A stretch of DNA of 64,000 nt from JBFWMG01 sp050251715. Its GTDB lineage: Bacteria; Desulfobacterota; Desulfovibrionia; Desulfovibrionales; Desulfovibrionaceae. Positions 51,863 through 60,919 of the stretch are shown one piece after another. Within the stretch, counting starts at the first letter, position 1. The number at the start of each line of letters is the position of its first letter. Location: assembly GCA_050251715.1 (NCBI GenBank), contig JBFWMG010000010.1, positions 1 to 64,000 on the forward strand, given 5' to 3'. The position numbers were made by a program, and so were the translations under genes. Under the pieces are notes generated by a model. That model saw nothing but the letters and a program-made list of their open reading frames with translations, was not told the DNA's origin and searched no databases.

Positions 51863-52554
51863 GATACGGAACAACGGTTCTTGCGAGTATCCTGCTGCTT
51901 GGCATGTGCGCGGCGTTTTGCCCCGGCCCGGTCCTGGGCGGAAACGCCCCGGTGGGCCTGATAAGCAAGGTGCGGGGGCAGGTGTCCTATTCGCCCGCCG
52001 ACACCGGCACCCCTGCCCCGGTGCAGGATTTCATGCAGATGTACGACGGCGACGCCCTGGCGCTCGGCGCGGACGGGCAATGCCAGATCGTGTTCTTCAA
52101 GAGCGGCTTCCAGGAGACGTGGCACGGGCCGGTGGCGCTGCGCCTGACGGAGGGCAGCAGCAACGTGACCTCCGGCTCGGCGGGGGAGAACGAAACGACC
52201 ATGCTCCCGCCCGAGATGACCCAGGCCGTGGGCGAGGCGGGCATCCCGCTGCATCGCGCGGAAATGGAGCGTTTTGGCATGACGGTGGTGCGGGGCATGA
52301 ATCCACACGACGGCAAGCCTGCGGCCCAGACGCCGGAGGACAAGGCCGCCATCGACGACGCCGAGGAGATGTACACCCGCCTTCAGGCGCGGACCGGCCC
52401 CGACGACGTCATGCCCGAGCTGTACCTCATCGGCGTACTGCTCAAGCATGGCGGCGGCGACAGGGCGGCGGAAATCGCGGCCAAGGCCATGGACAAGCGC
52501 CCCGACAGCCCATGGTTGCGCCAATTCGCGGCCTCGCTGGAACAGCGCCGCTGA
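51859..52554 (+). CDS. Exported FecR-like domain protein
   Basis: 231 residues, start ATG overlapping the cyclase stop. Signal peptide ends near VLGGNA. The next 80 residues ('VGLISKVRGQVSYSPADTG', 'MQMYDGDALALGADGQCQIVFF', 'VALRLTEGSSNVTSG') form a FecR-like beta domain, as in the N-terminus of the RTX protein at 8484. The C-terminal half is helical ('DDAEEMYTRLQARTGPDDVMPELYLIGVLLKHGGGDRAAEIAAKAM') and TPR-like. FecR-like proteins next to CHASE2 cyclases recur in bacteria, so it is probably the sensory or scaffold partner of the cyclase. Confidence 0.78.
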   Translation: MRYGTTVLASILLLGMCAAFCPGPVLGGNAPVGLISKVRGQVSYSPADTGTPAPVQDFMQMYDGDALALGADGQCQIVFFKSGFQETWHGPVALRLTEGSSNVTSGSAGENETTMLPPEMTQAVGEAGIPLHRAEMERFGMTVVRGMNPHDGKPAAQTPEDKAAIDDAEEMYTRLQARTGPDDVMPELYLIGVLLKHGGGDRAAEIAAKAMDKRPDSPWLRQFAASLEQRR

Positions 52555-52796
52555 CGCGGCGACGCGGCATCGACGAGACCACTCCGCCGCGCCCGAACGC
52601 GGAGCATGGAATCAACAGACGGGGCCGCCGCGCCGTTGCGGCGGCCCTGCCAATCGTCCCTGGCAAGGGGTACGGGCGGACACGTCCCACCATCCGGATC
52701 CCGCCCCTGAAAGCCCCCTGTTCCTTCGGGAAAAAAGACGTTACCCCAGCGTATTCCCCCTCGCCGTCCATGTTAGGCCATTGCGTGAAAACGTCA

Positions 52797-55100
52797 TCAA
52801 TTGGCCTGTCCTGTCAACTGGAACGCCGCCCAGTAATAGGGGTGTGGCGCACGTGCCCGCAGCGCCAGTTGCGCCTGGCGCAGCGCTTCCGCCGTGGGCA
52901 TCTCCCGCAGATTCTTGTAGAACTCCGTCATCAGAAAGGCGGTTTCCGCATCCGCCACCTGCCACAGGGTCGTGACCAGCGCGTTGGCCCCGGCATACAG
53001 GAATCCCCGCGTGAGTCCGATCACGTCGTCGCCCGCCGCGGTCGTGCCCAGGCCGGTGCTGCACGCCGAAAGGGTGACAAGGTCGGCGTTCAGCCGCAGG
53101 TCGTACAGCTCGCCGGCGGTCAGATAGCCGTCGTTGTCCTTGTCCGGGGCAAGGAGCACGCGCGATTGCAGCGGGTCATCCGGCATGAACTGCCCGTGGG
53201 CGGCGATGTGGATCATGGAGAACAGCCCGCCGGTCTCCTTCATGTGGGTTTCCGAGGCGGCTTCCCGCAGCAGCACGGTGGCCTCGGGCCGGTTGGCCTT
53301 GATGGCCATGGCCTCGTCCCCCGCGCCGGGCAGGTCATACTGGGGGTTGCCGAGATCGGGATTGCCGAGCACGAGCATCTGCTGCCCCGCCTCCCCGGAT
53401 TTGCGCAGAAAGCGGAGCACGCTGGCGCTGGGCAGCGTGCGGACGGGCATGCGCGCCAACAGCGGCTCACCATGGGAAAGCACGCCAAAGGGCAGATAGT
53501 GCAGCAACCCGTGCGGGACAACGGTGAGCAGACTGGCGGACGCGAGTTGAGGCTCCATGGGCGCCACAAGCCGGGCATAAAGCGCCTCGGCCAGCTGAGC
53601 GGGATTGCCGCCGGGATCCTGCAACGCGGCGCGCAGGGCGCGCACGTCCGCGTCCAATCCGGCGGCGTCCAGGGTGGCGGCGGCTATGGACGTGCGGTCC
53701 ACGGCAAAGACGTACAGCACATCGCCGTGGGCGTAGTATTCCAGAACCACCTCGCCGGGGGCGAGCATGCCCTGGATGGCGTCGAGGCGTTCGGCGCTGA
53801 CCGTGACGAGCGAGGCCAGTTCCGGCGCCTGCGTCCTCAGGGACTGGAGTTCGGCATGCAGGACGCTGCGCTGCCGCTCGCGGCCCTCGACGGTGCGCCG
53901 CTCGTCTATCTGCTCGTAGGCGACCTCCAGGCTGGCGAGTTGCCGCAACGTGGCGTCGATCTGTTCAGTCGAAAGCGCCTGCGTGGCAAAGGTTGTGCGC
54001 TGGGCCAGCAGGTCCACCAGCGCGCGCGACTTGCCGCGTTCCACATAGGCCAGCGCCTCGGCGAACTTGCCCTGGGACACCAGCGCCCCGATGAGCCGGG
54101 CGTACACGGCCTGCTTGTCGCTGACAAAGCCGATCTTGGACGCCTCGGACCCGATGGACGCCCGCTGCACCTCGATCACCTCCACGGCCTTGGAATAAAA
54201 GCCCACGGCCTCGACAACCGCGCCCTCCTTTTCCGCTATCCTCCCACGGTCGTAGAGGATATTCCAATAGATCGTGCCGCTGGACGCGATCTGTTCCATG
54301 GCGAGCAGCTTGTCGTACTCCTTCTTGGCCTCCTGGATGCGCCCGACCTCGAACAGCGCCCGGCATTTGACGAAGGTGGGCGGCAGGTCGATGACGAGGA
54401 ACATGCTGGGCGGCGCGCCCGCCGCAACGGCGCTGATGGCCTTGGCGAATTCCCAGAACGGATAGGTGTTCGACATGGCCTCGACCGCATCCTGGTAGCG
54501 GTGCAGCGCCAGGCTTATGCGGGCCACCGCCGCGTCGCGCGGCTTCTGGGCCACATTGTAGGGATAGCCAAGGTATATCTCGCGCAGATTCTTGAGTATC
54601 TTGTCCGCATTCGCCTCGTCGCCCCGCAGGGCGTAGGCAAGGCCCAGCAACCCCCACCCCTCCACGGTCTTGGCGGTTGCCTGGAGCCCGCCCTCTTCTT
54701 CGGTGATGCGCAACGCGGTCTGCGCGCTTTCAATGGCCTTGGGATAGTCGTTGGTCTCGATGTATGCCTCGCTGCTGAGCAGGTAGGGCAACTCGCGGTA
54801 GGCAAAGCCGAAGTAGGCGTCGTCGCCAGCGGCGATGCGCGCCTGCATGCCGTCGATACAGCGGAAGAACTTGTCGAACTCCTTCAATTTTTGCAGGGAC
54901 CAGCACAGACTCATGTAATCCCGGAAGGACATGTTGGGGTTGGCCTTCCATTCCGGCTCCAACACATCGCGCGCCTCGGCGTATTGGGTCTTGGAAAGCA
55001 GTACCTCGCCCCTGGTCATGAGGAGTTGCGCGCATCCCGAGGACAGCGCAACCACCACAGCCAGCACCATACCCATGTACCGTTGAGATGCCTTGTTCAT
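52797..55100 (-). CDS. TPR-CHAT caspase-like peptidase lipoprotein
   Basis: Start at 55100 (MNKASQRYMG) behind GGGAGG. 767 residues. Lipobox near SSGC (Cys23). Residues about 25-430 are TPR-type helical repeats ('AKTVEGWGLLGLAYALRGDEANA', 'AEALAYVERGKSRALVDLL'). The C-terminal CHAT domain (about 480-765) has the peptidase dyad His635 ('IHIAAHGQF') and Cys680 ('VTLSACSTGLG'). An EF-hand-type loop DKDNDGYLTAGE lies between them (Asp653, Asp655, Asp657, Glu664), unusual for CHAT. The enzyme should be lipid-anchored and outward-facing. It converges on the cyclase operon. Confidence 0.9.
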   Translation of the reverse strand: MNKASQRYMGMVLAVVVALSSGCAQLLMTRGEVLLSKTQYAEARDVLEPEWKANPNMSFRDYMSLCWSLQKLKEFDKFFRCIDGMQARIAAGDDAYFGFAYRELPYLLSSEAYIETNDYPKAIESAQTALRITEEEGGLQATAKTVEGWGLLGLAYALRGDEANADKILKNLREIYLGYPYNVAQKPRDAAVARISLALHRYQDAVEAMSNTYPFWEFAKAISAVAAGAPPSMFLVIDLPPTFVKCRALFEVGRIQEAKKEYDKLLAMEQIASSGTIYWNILYDRGRIAEKEGAVVEAVGFYSKAVEVIEVQRASIGSEASKIGFVSDKQAVYARLIGALVSQGKFAEALAYVERGKSRALVDLLAQRTTFATQALSTEQIDATLRQLASLEVAYEQIDERRTVEGRERQRSVLHAELQSLRTQAPELASLVTVSAERLDAIQGMLAPGEVVLEYYAHGDVLYVFAVDRTSIAAATLDAAGLDADVRALRAALQDPGGNPAQLAEALYARLVAPMEPQLASASLLTVVPHGLLHYLPFGVLSHGEPLLARMPVRTLPSASVLRFLRKSGEAGQQMLVLGNPDLGNPQYDLPGAGDEAMAIKANRPEATVLLREAASETHMKETGGLFSMIHIAAHGQFMPDDPLQSRVLLAPDKDNDGYLTAGELYDLRLNADLVTLSACSTGLGTTAAGDDVIGLTRGFLYAGANALVTTLWQVADAETAFLMTEFYKNLREMPTAEALRQAQLALRARAPHPYYWAAFQLTGQAN

Positions 55101-55867
55101 GGCTTCCTCCCAACTGTTTCGGGGCTCTCCCCCTTCAGATATCGTGGTCAGGCATTCAGGTGTCTGTTCGTGAACGGTTTTTTTGAAATTTGGGACTACA
55201 CTACCACACAATAGGCCTTTGCGCGAGGGGGGCGCGGCAAACGGCGCGTCGTGGATACCAAGGGAAATGATTGGAGAACGCTGCGCGAGACCACACGACA
55301 GTCAGCTAACATCCCGTCTTTCAAGAAAATAAAAAGCCACGCCTTTTTCCGTACCCTGTGGGACCGTACACGCGCGTAGCCGCACACGCACGGCCTACGC
55401 GCGAGACGGGGCGTGCGCCAAACAATCGGGCTGCCGCCGTCCGGTCCGCATCGGGACGAAACGTCAAATCCAACGTCAAGGGCATCCTGACCGCACCGCA
55501 CGCAAGGAGTCCGTTGCACGGAGCGGCCACGGTATCCAAAGACACGCGCGCGCCTGGCATGCCCGGTTTATATGAAAAATCTATTGACATTCCGGGCTGC
55601 TTCTCCGTAACGATTTTGGTAATATCGGGCTGAAACAGATTAATAGATCAAGAAGTGGATGGCACAATTGCCTTTATACTATCCTGCAGCGTGCAAGGAG
55701 TTCGCTTCCTTGCCCGATGACAACGCGCGCTCCTGCGCCGCACATGCCACGCGCCGCCGCCGCGTTGCGCCGTTGCGGCGGCCCGCACATGCCCCTGGCG
55801 CGCCCGTGCCGCCGGGGCGTTGCGCAGGATGCCTTGCTCGCCGCCGCCCCCCCCATGGAGGCCTGGC
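55101..55867. other. Divergent intergenic region before the Ehr operon
   Basis: 767 nt between divergent starts. AT-rich parts at 55140-55200 and 55570-55690 probably hold promoters for the CHAT gene and the Ehr operon; TTGACA at about 55584 has no good -10. The rest is GC-rich with no convincing gene. Confidence 0.45.
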
Positions 55868-57856
55868 GTGACCATGCCCTTGCTCATGGGGGCTATCGCC
55901 TTGTGCGCCGTTTCCGGCTTTCCCGGCCTGCTTGTCCGGCGCGGCGCGCGCGGCGGCGAACTGGCGGCCTGCCTGTTGCTGCTGGCGGGCTGCGCCTCAG
56001 GGGTGGCCGGTGTCTGCGCCGGGCTGGCCCACGGGGGCGAGGCGGTGTTCGACGCGGCATGGTCCGTGCCCGGCGGGGCGCTCGCCCTGCGCTTCGATCC
56101 CATTGCCGCCGTGTTTCTCCTGCCCCTGTTTCTGGTGGCCGGAGCGGGCGCCGTCTACGGGCTGCGCTATTGGCCCCACCGCGAACACCCGGCCAACGGC
56201 CGCAAGCTGCGCCTGTTCTACGGCCTGATCGCCGGTGCCCTGGCGCTCGTGTTCCTGGCCCGCAACGGCATCCTGTTCCTCACCGCCTGGGAAGCCATGG
56301 CCCTGTCCGGCTTCTTCCTCATCACCACCGAGGACCACCGCAAGGACGCCCGCCGCGCCGGATTCATCTACATCATCGCCACGCACACCGGCACGCTCAC
56401 GCTCTTTGCCCTGTTCGCCCTGCTGGAGCGCCAATGCGGCTCCTTCCTCCTTCCCGCCGCCGGATCGCTGGCCATGGACGGAGCCACGGCCCTGTTTGCC
56501 CTCGGCCTGTTCGGTTTCGGCCTCAAGGCCGGCCTCATGCCCCTGCACGTGTGGCTGCCCGGCGCGCACGCCGCCGCGCCCAGCCATGCCTCGGCCATCC
56601 TGTCCGGCGTGATGATCAAAAGCGGCGTGTACGGCATGGTGCGCCTTGTCTCGCTGTTCGCACACCTGCCCCCCTGGTGGGGATGGACCGTGCTGGGCCT
56701 GGGCATGGTTTCCGGGGTCATGGGCGTGGCGCTCGCCCTGGCGCAACACAACATCAAGCGGCTGCTCGCCTACCATAGCGTGGAAAACATCGGCATCATC
56801 TTCATGGGCCTGGGCCTGGCCATGCTGGGCCGCAGCCACGCCATGCCCGCCCTGGCCGCGCTGGGGCTGGCCGGTTGCCTGCTGCACGTCGTCAACCACG
56901 GCCTGTTCAAATCGCTGCTGTTTCTCAGCGCGGGTTCCGTCATCCATGCCACGGGCACCCAGGATATCGACAGCCTGGGCGGCCTGCTCAAGCGCCAACG
57001 CTGGACAGGGCTGCTCTTTCTCGGCGGCGCGGTGGCCATCTGCGGCCTGCCGCCCTTCAACGGATTCGTGAGCGAATGGTTCATCTATCTGGGGGCGTTC
57101 CGGCCCCTGCGGCACACCGCGTCCGGGCTCCACCTGGCCGCGTTCGCCGCCCCGGTGCTGGCGCTCATCGGCGGGCTGGCGCTGGCGTGTTTCGTCAAGG
57201 TCTTCGGCATCGTCTTTTTGGGCCATGCGCGCAGCCACCACGCCCACGCGGCCCACGAGGCTCCGGCGGCCATGCTCGGCCCCATGGCCGTGCTGCTGGC
57301 GGCCTGCGCCTTCATAGGCCTGCTGCCCACCGCCGTCGCCCCGCTGCTGCAAGCCGCGGTCACGGCCTGGGGCGTCGTGCCGCCCGACGCGGACCCCGCC
57401 CCCCTGCTCGCGGCCTCCCTCGCGCCCCTGGGCTGGATCAGCGCGTTCGGCTGGACAACGCTGTGCCTGGCCTGCGTCCTGGGCCTGTGGCTGCGGCGGC
57501 GCATCGGGCCCACGCCCCCGCTCCAGGACACCTGGGGCTGCGGCTACACCCTGCCTTCGCCGCGCATGCAGTACACGGCCAGCTCCTTTGCCGACTCCCT
57601 GGTGCGCCTGTTCCGGCTGGGGCTGTTCACGCGCCGCCACGGCGGCCCGGACGCCTCCCTCTTTCCCCGGATGGCCGGGTTCGCCACCCACACGCCCGAT
57701 GCGGCGCTTGACCTGGCGTTCACGCCCGCCTTTCGCGGCGCGGCGCTCGTCTTTCGCCGGGTGCGCGCCTACGTGCAAAACGGCGTGGCGGCCTCCTACC
57801 TCCTGTACATCGTGCTGACCGTCATCGTCCTGTTGACGCTGTGCAAGGTGGGGTAG
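55868..57856 (+). CDS. hyfB: HyfB/HycC-like proton-translocating membrane subunit (ND5/NuoL family)
   Basis: I choose GTG 55868, with GGAGG 6 nt upstream; ATG 55874 is the alternative. 662 residues, about 15 membrane helices. The antiporter core contains 'FLTAWEAMALSGFFLITTEDHRKDARRAGFIYIIATHTGTL' with the key Glu, 'FGLKAGLMPLHVWLPGAHAAAPSHASAILSG' with the Lys and 'IKRLLAYHSVENIGIIFMGLGLAML', all typical of HyfB/HycC. It should form the proton or sodium channel of the membrane arm. It is the first gene of a tightly packed six-gene operon (gap of 4 nt to the next). Confidence 0.9.
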   Translation: MTMPLLMGAIALCAVSGFPGLLVRRGARGGELAACLLLLAGCASGVAGVCAGLAHGGEAVFDAAWSVPGGALALRFDPIAAVFLLPLFLVAGAGAVYGLRYWPHREHPANGRKLRLFYGLIAGALALVFLARNGILFLTAWEAMALSGFFLITTEDHRKDARRAGFIYIIATHTGTLTLFALFALLERQCGSFLLPAAGSLAMDGATALFALGLFGFGLKAGLMPLHVWLPGAHAAAPSHASAILSGVMIKSGVYGMVRLVSLFAHLPPWWGWTVLGLGMVSGVMGVALALAQHNIKRLLAYHSVENIGIIFMGLGLAMLGRSHAMPALAALGLAGCLLHVVNHGLFKSLLFLSAGSVIHATGTQDIDSLGGLLKRQRWTGLLFLGGAVAICGLPPFNGFVSEWFIYLGAFRPLRHTASGLHLAAFAAPVLALIGGLALACFVKVFGIVFLGHARSHHAHAAHEAPAAMLGPMAVLLAACAFIGLLPTAVAPLLQAAVTAWGVVPPDADPAPLLAASLAPLGWISAFGWTTLCLACVLGLWLRRRIGPTPPLQDTWGCGYTLPSPRMQYTASSFADSLVRLFRLGLFTRRHGGPDASLFPRMAGFATHTPDAALDLAFTPAFRGAALVFRRVRAYVQNGVAASYLLYIVLTVIVLLTLCKVG

Positions 57857-57860
57857 CCCG

Positions 57861-58781
57861 ATGGACACAACCGCACGCGTCCTTGTCCACCTCTTCCTGC
57901 TCCTGGCCTTTGCCCCGCTGCTGCAAGGCGTCATCGTCAAGACCAAGGCCTTTTTCGCCGGACGCCTGGGCGCGCCGCTGCTGCAACCGTATTACGACCT
58001 GGCCAAGCTGTGGCGGAAGGGATGCGTGTTCAGCCGCGCCACAAGCTGGATATTCCACGCCGGGCCCGTGGCCGGGCTGGCCATCCCCCCGCTGGCCTGC
58101 CTGCTGCTGCCCTTTGGCCGCCTGCCCGCCCCCATCTCCTTTGAAGGCGACATGATCCTGTTCCTCTACCTCTTCGGCCTGTCACGCTTCCTTGTCGTGG
58201 CCGCCGCCCTGGACACGGGATCGAGCTTCGAAGGCATGGGCGGGGCGCGGGAGGTGACCTTCTCGTGCCTCACCGAACCCACGGTGCTCTTTTGCCTGCT
58301 GGTGCTGGCCCGGTTGGGCGGGGAACCGTCCCTGGGCGCGCTCCTGGGCGCGCACCTGCCCTCGCTCTGGCACAGCAGCGCCGGGTTCTCCCTGGCCCTG
58401 TCCATGGTCTGCCTGTTCGTGGTGCTGCTGGCGGAGAATTCCCGCATTCCCTTTGACGACCCCACCACGCACCTGGAGCTGACCATGATCCACGAGGTCA
58501 TGGTGCTGGACCACGGCGGCCCGGAACTGGGCATGATTCTGTACGGCGCGGCCATGAAACTGATGGTGCTGGGCGCGCTGCTGCTGGATGTGGCGCCGCT
58601 GCCGCCCACCGGCCAGCCCGCCCTGGACGCCCTGGTCTTTCTGGCGGGCATGGTCGCCCTGGCCGTCCTGGTGGGAATCGTGGAATCGACGCTGGCCCGG
58701 CTGCGCCTGACCCGGGTGCCGCAGGTGCTCATCGGCGCGTCGCTGCTCTCCATCTTTGCCCTGGTGCTGGTGCTGCGATGA
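57861..58781 (+). CDS. hyfC: HyfC/HycD-like membrane subunit (ND1/NuoH family)
   Basis: 306 residues, about eight membrane helices. 'LQGVIVKTKAFFAGRLGAPLLQPYYDLAKLWRKG' at the N-terminus and 'AENSRIPFDDPTTHLELTMIHEVMVLDHGGPEL' in the middle are the hallmark loops of the NuoH/HycD family, which joins the membrane arm to the Fe-S arm. The Glu/Asp residues of the last loop are intact. It sits 4 nt after hyfB and 70 nt before hyfE. Confidence 0.92.
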   Translation: MDTTARVLVHLFLLLAFAPLLQGVIVKTKAFFAGRLGAPLLQPYYDLAKLWRKGCVFSRATSWIFHAGPVAGLAIPPLACLLLPFGRLPAPISFEGDMILFLYLFGLSRFLVVAAALDTGSSFEGMGGAREVTFSCLTEPTVLFCLLVLARLGGEPSLGALLGAHLPSLWHSSAGFSLALSMVCLFVVLLAENSRIPFDDPTTHLELTMIHEVMVLDHGGPELGMILYGAAMKLMVLGALLLDVAPLPPTGQPALDALVFLAGMVALAVLVGIVESTLARLRLTRVPQVLIGASLLSIFALVLVLR

Positions 58782-58851
58782 ACGGCCGCACGCCGGACAT
58801 GGGCCGGAAACCGGCGCGGCGGCCCCTCGCCTCGCCCCTGGAGAACGCCAC

Positions 58852-59490
58852 ATGGCCAATGTAACCGATATCGTGCTGCTCTCGGTCATCCTCATCAATT
58901 TCTATATCCTGGGCAGCTCCAGGCTCGTGGCCTGCATCAAGGTCGCGGCGGCCCAGGGCGCGCTGCTCGCCCTCCTGTCCCTCACCATGAACGGCCTGAC
59001 CTGGCACGCCATGGTGCTGGCCACCGAGGCGCTGCTCTTCAAGGGCATCTGCATTCCCTGGCTGCTGCGCAGAACCATCCGCGAAATGCGCATCCACCGC
59101 GAACTGGACCCGATCATCGGCTACGTGCCCACCCAGTTCCTCGGGGCGCTGCTCACGTCCTGCGCCTTCCTGTTCGCCGACCACCTGCCGCTGTCCACGA
59201 CCCAGCACGGCGTCCTGTTCATTCCCTCGGCCCTGTCCACCATGTTCACCGGCTGCCTGCTCCTGACCACGCGGCGCAAGGCCATCACCCAGGTCGTGGG
59301 CTATCTGGTGCTGGAAAACGGCATCTTCATTTTCGGCGTGCTGCTGTCCCAGGCCATGCCGTTCATGGTCGAAGCGGGCGTGCTGCTCGACCTTCTGGTC
59401 GGCGTCTTTGTCATGGGCATCGTCATGAAGCAGATCGGTCGGGAATTTTCCTCCCTCAACACCCGGCAACTTTCAGCCCTGAAAGAATAA
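58852..59490 (+). CDS. hyfE: HyfE-like membrane subunit (NuoK-related)
   Basis: Start at 58852 (MANVTDIVLL) behind GGAG. 212 residues, six or seven membrane helices. 'LVLENGIFIFGVLLSQAMPFMVEAGVLLDLLVGVFVMGIV' with an in-membrane Glu pair corresponds to the NuoK-like half of HyfE. It lies between hyfC and hyfF in the standard Hyf order, 4 nt before hyfF. Confidence 0.88.
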   Translation: MANVTDIVLLSVILINFYILGSSRLVACIKVAAAQGALLALLSLTMNGLTWHAMVLATEALLFKGICIPWLLRRTIREMRIHRELDPIIGYVPTQFLGALLTSCAFLFADHLPLSTTQHGVLFIPSALSTMFTGCLLLTTRRKAITQVVGYLVLENGIFIFGVLLSQAMPFMVEAGVLLDLLVGVFVMGIVMKQIGREFSSLNTRQLSALKE

Positions 59491-59494
59491 CGCC

Positions 59495-60919
59495 ATGCTC
59501 ACGGGTCTCATCCTCCTCCCCCTGCTCGCCGCCGCCCTGGCCCTTGCCGTGCCCTGGCACCAGGCGCGGTCGTGGATGCTTCCCGCCTGCGGGGCCGCGC
59601 ACCTGGCGCTGTCCGTGCTGTGCATCGCGCAACCGGCCCCGGCCCCCGGCGCGTGGATCGGCATCGACGCCCTGTCGCGCCTGGTGCTGCCGGTCACCAG
59701 CCTGCTCTTTGTGAGCTGCGCGCTCTATGCCGTGGGCTACCTGCACCTGCGCCGCGACCTGGGCAACAAGGTCATGGTGCCCTGCCTGCTGGTCTTCCTC
59801 TCGGCCATGACCCTGGCCGTGGTGGCGCGGCACCTGGGGCTGCTCTGGATCGCCGTGGAAACCACGACCATTGTCAGCGCGCCGCTCATCTACCACCACC
59901 GCACCCCCTTTTCCATCGAGGCCACCTGGAAATACCTGCTCATCTGCTCCGTGGGCATCGCCCTGGCCATGCTGGGCATCCTTTTCGTGGCCTACGCCGC
60001 CCTGGGGCCGGGCGAACAGGTCAGCCTGCAACTGGACACCCTGCTGCGCCAGGCGCCCACCCTGTCGCGGCCCTGGCTGCGGGCCGGGTTCGTCTTCCTG
60101 CTGGTCGGATTCGGCACCAAGATGGGCCTTGCGCCCCTGCACACCTGGAAACCCGACGCCTACGGCGAAGCGCCGAGCCTGGTCGGCGCGCTGCTGGCCG
60201 GCGGGCTGACGAGCGTGGCCTGCCTGGCCATCCTGCGCGGGGTGCAGCTTTTGACGGCGGCGGGCGACGGGGCCATGGCCCATCAGGCGCTGGTGGGCCT
60301 GGGCCTGCTGTCCCTGCTCCTGGCCTCGGTGTGCATGGTGCGCCAGCCGGACATCAAGCGGCTGCTGGCCTATTCCTCGGTGGAGCACATGGGCATACTG
60401 GCCCTGGGCGTGGGCGTGGGCGGCCTGGCCACCTACGGGGCCATGCTCCATCTCGTGAACAACGCCCTGACAAAGGGCAGCCTGTTCCTCGTGGCGGGCA
60501 ACATCCACCGCGCCTACGCCAGCAAGCGATTGTCCGAGGTGCGCGGCGCCATCGCCGCCCTGCCCATCTCCGGCAGCCTGTTCCTGGCCGGTTTCCTGGC
60601 CATCACCGGCTCGCCGCCCTTTGGTCCCTTCCTCAGCGAATTCACCATCCTGCGCGGTGTGTTCGCGGGCGGCCATCCGCTGCTCGCCGCGCTCATGATC
60701 CTGTTCCTGGCGCTGGTGTTCATCGGCATGGGCTCCACCGTGCTGCAGGCCACCCAGGGCGAGCCGCCCGCCCTGCGCGTCCGCAACACCGACAGCTTTT
60801 TGCTGGTGGCCTCGCCCATGGTGCTGCTGCTGCTCGTGCTCATGCTGGGCGTGTGGCTGCCCGAGCCGTTGCAAGCCACCCTGCGGGACGCGGCGGCCCT
60901 GTTGGAGGCGCACCCATGA
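59495..60919 (+). CDS. hyfF: HyfF-like antiporter-type membrane subunit (ND2/ND4/ND5 family)
   Basis: 474 residues, about 14 helices. 'LLWIAVETTTIVSAPLIYHHRTPFSIEATWKYLLICSVGIA' carries the channel Glu, 'FGTKMGLAPLHTWKPDAYGEAPS' the Lys and 'DIKRLLAYSSVEHMGILALGVGVGG' the central Lys/His region. This is the second proton-channel subunit of the complex. Its stop overlaps the ATG of the large subunit gene (ATGA). Confidence 0.92.
   Translation: MLTGLILLPLLAAALALAVPWHQARSWMLPACGAAHLALSVLCIAQPAPAPGAWIGIDALSRLVLPVTSLLFVSCALYAVGYLHLRRDLGNKVMVPCLLVFLSAMTLAVVARHLGLLWIAVETTTIVSAPLIYHHRTPFSIEATWKYLLICSVGIALAMLGILFVAYAALGPGEQVSLQLDTLLRQAPTLSRPWLRAGFVFLLVGFGTKMGLAPLHTWKPDAYGEAPSLVGALLAGGLTSVACLAILRGVQLLTAAGDGAMAHQALVGLGLLSLLLASVCMVRQPDIKRLLAYSSVEHMGILALGVGVGGLATYGAMLHLVNNALTKGSLFLVAGNIHRAYASKRLSEVRGAIAALPISGSLFLAGFLAITGSPPFGPFLSEFTILRGVFAGGHPLLAALMILFLALVFIGMGSTVLQATQGEPPALRVRNTDSFLLVASPMVLLLLVLMLGVWLPEPLQATLRDAAALLEAHP

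Noticed and set aside
55655..55680. Possible sigma-54 promoter (TGGCAC...TTGC) before the Ehr operon
   Set aside because: The GG and GC elements are only 7 nt apart instead of 10.
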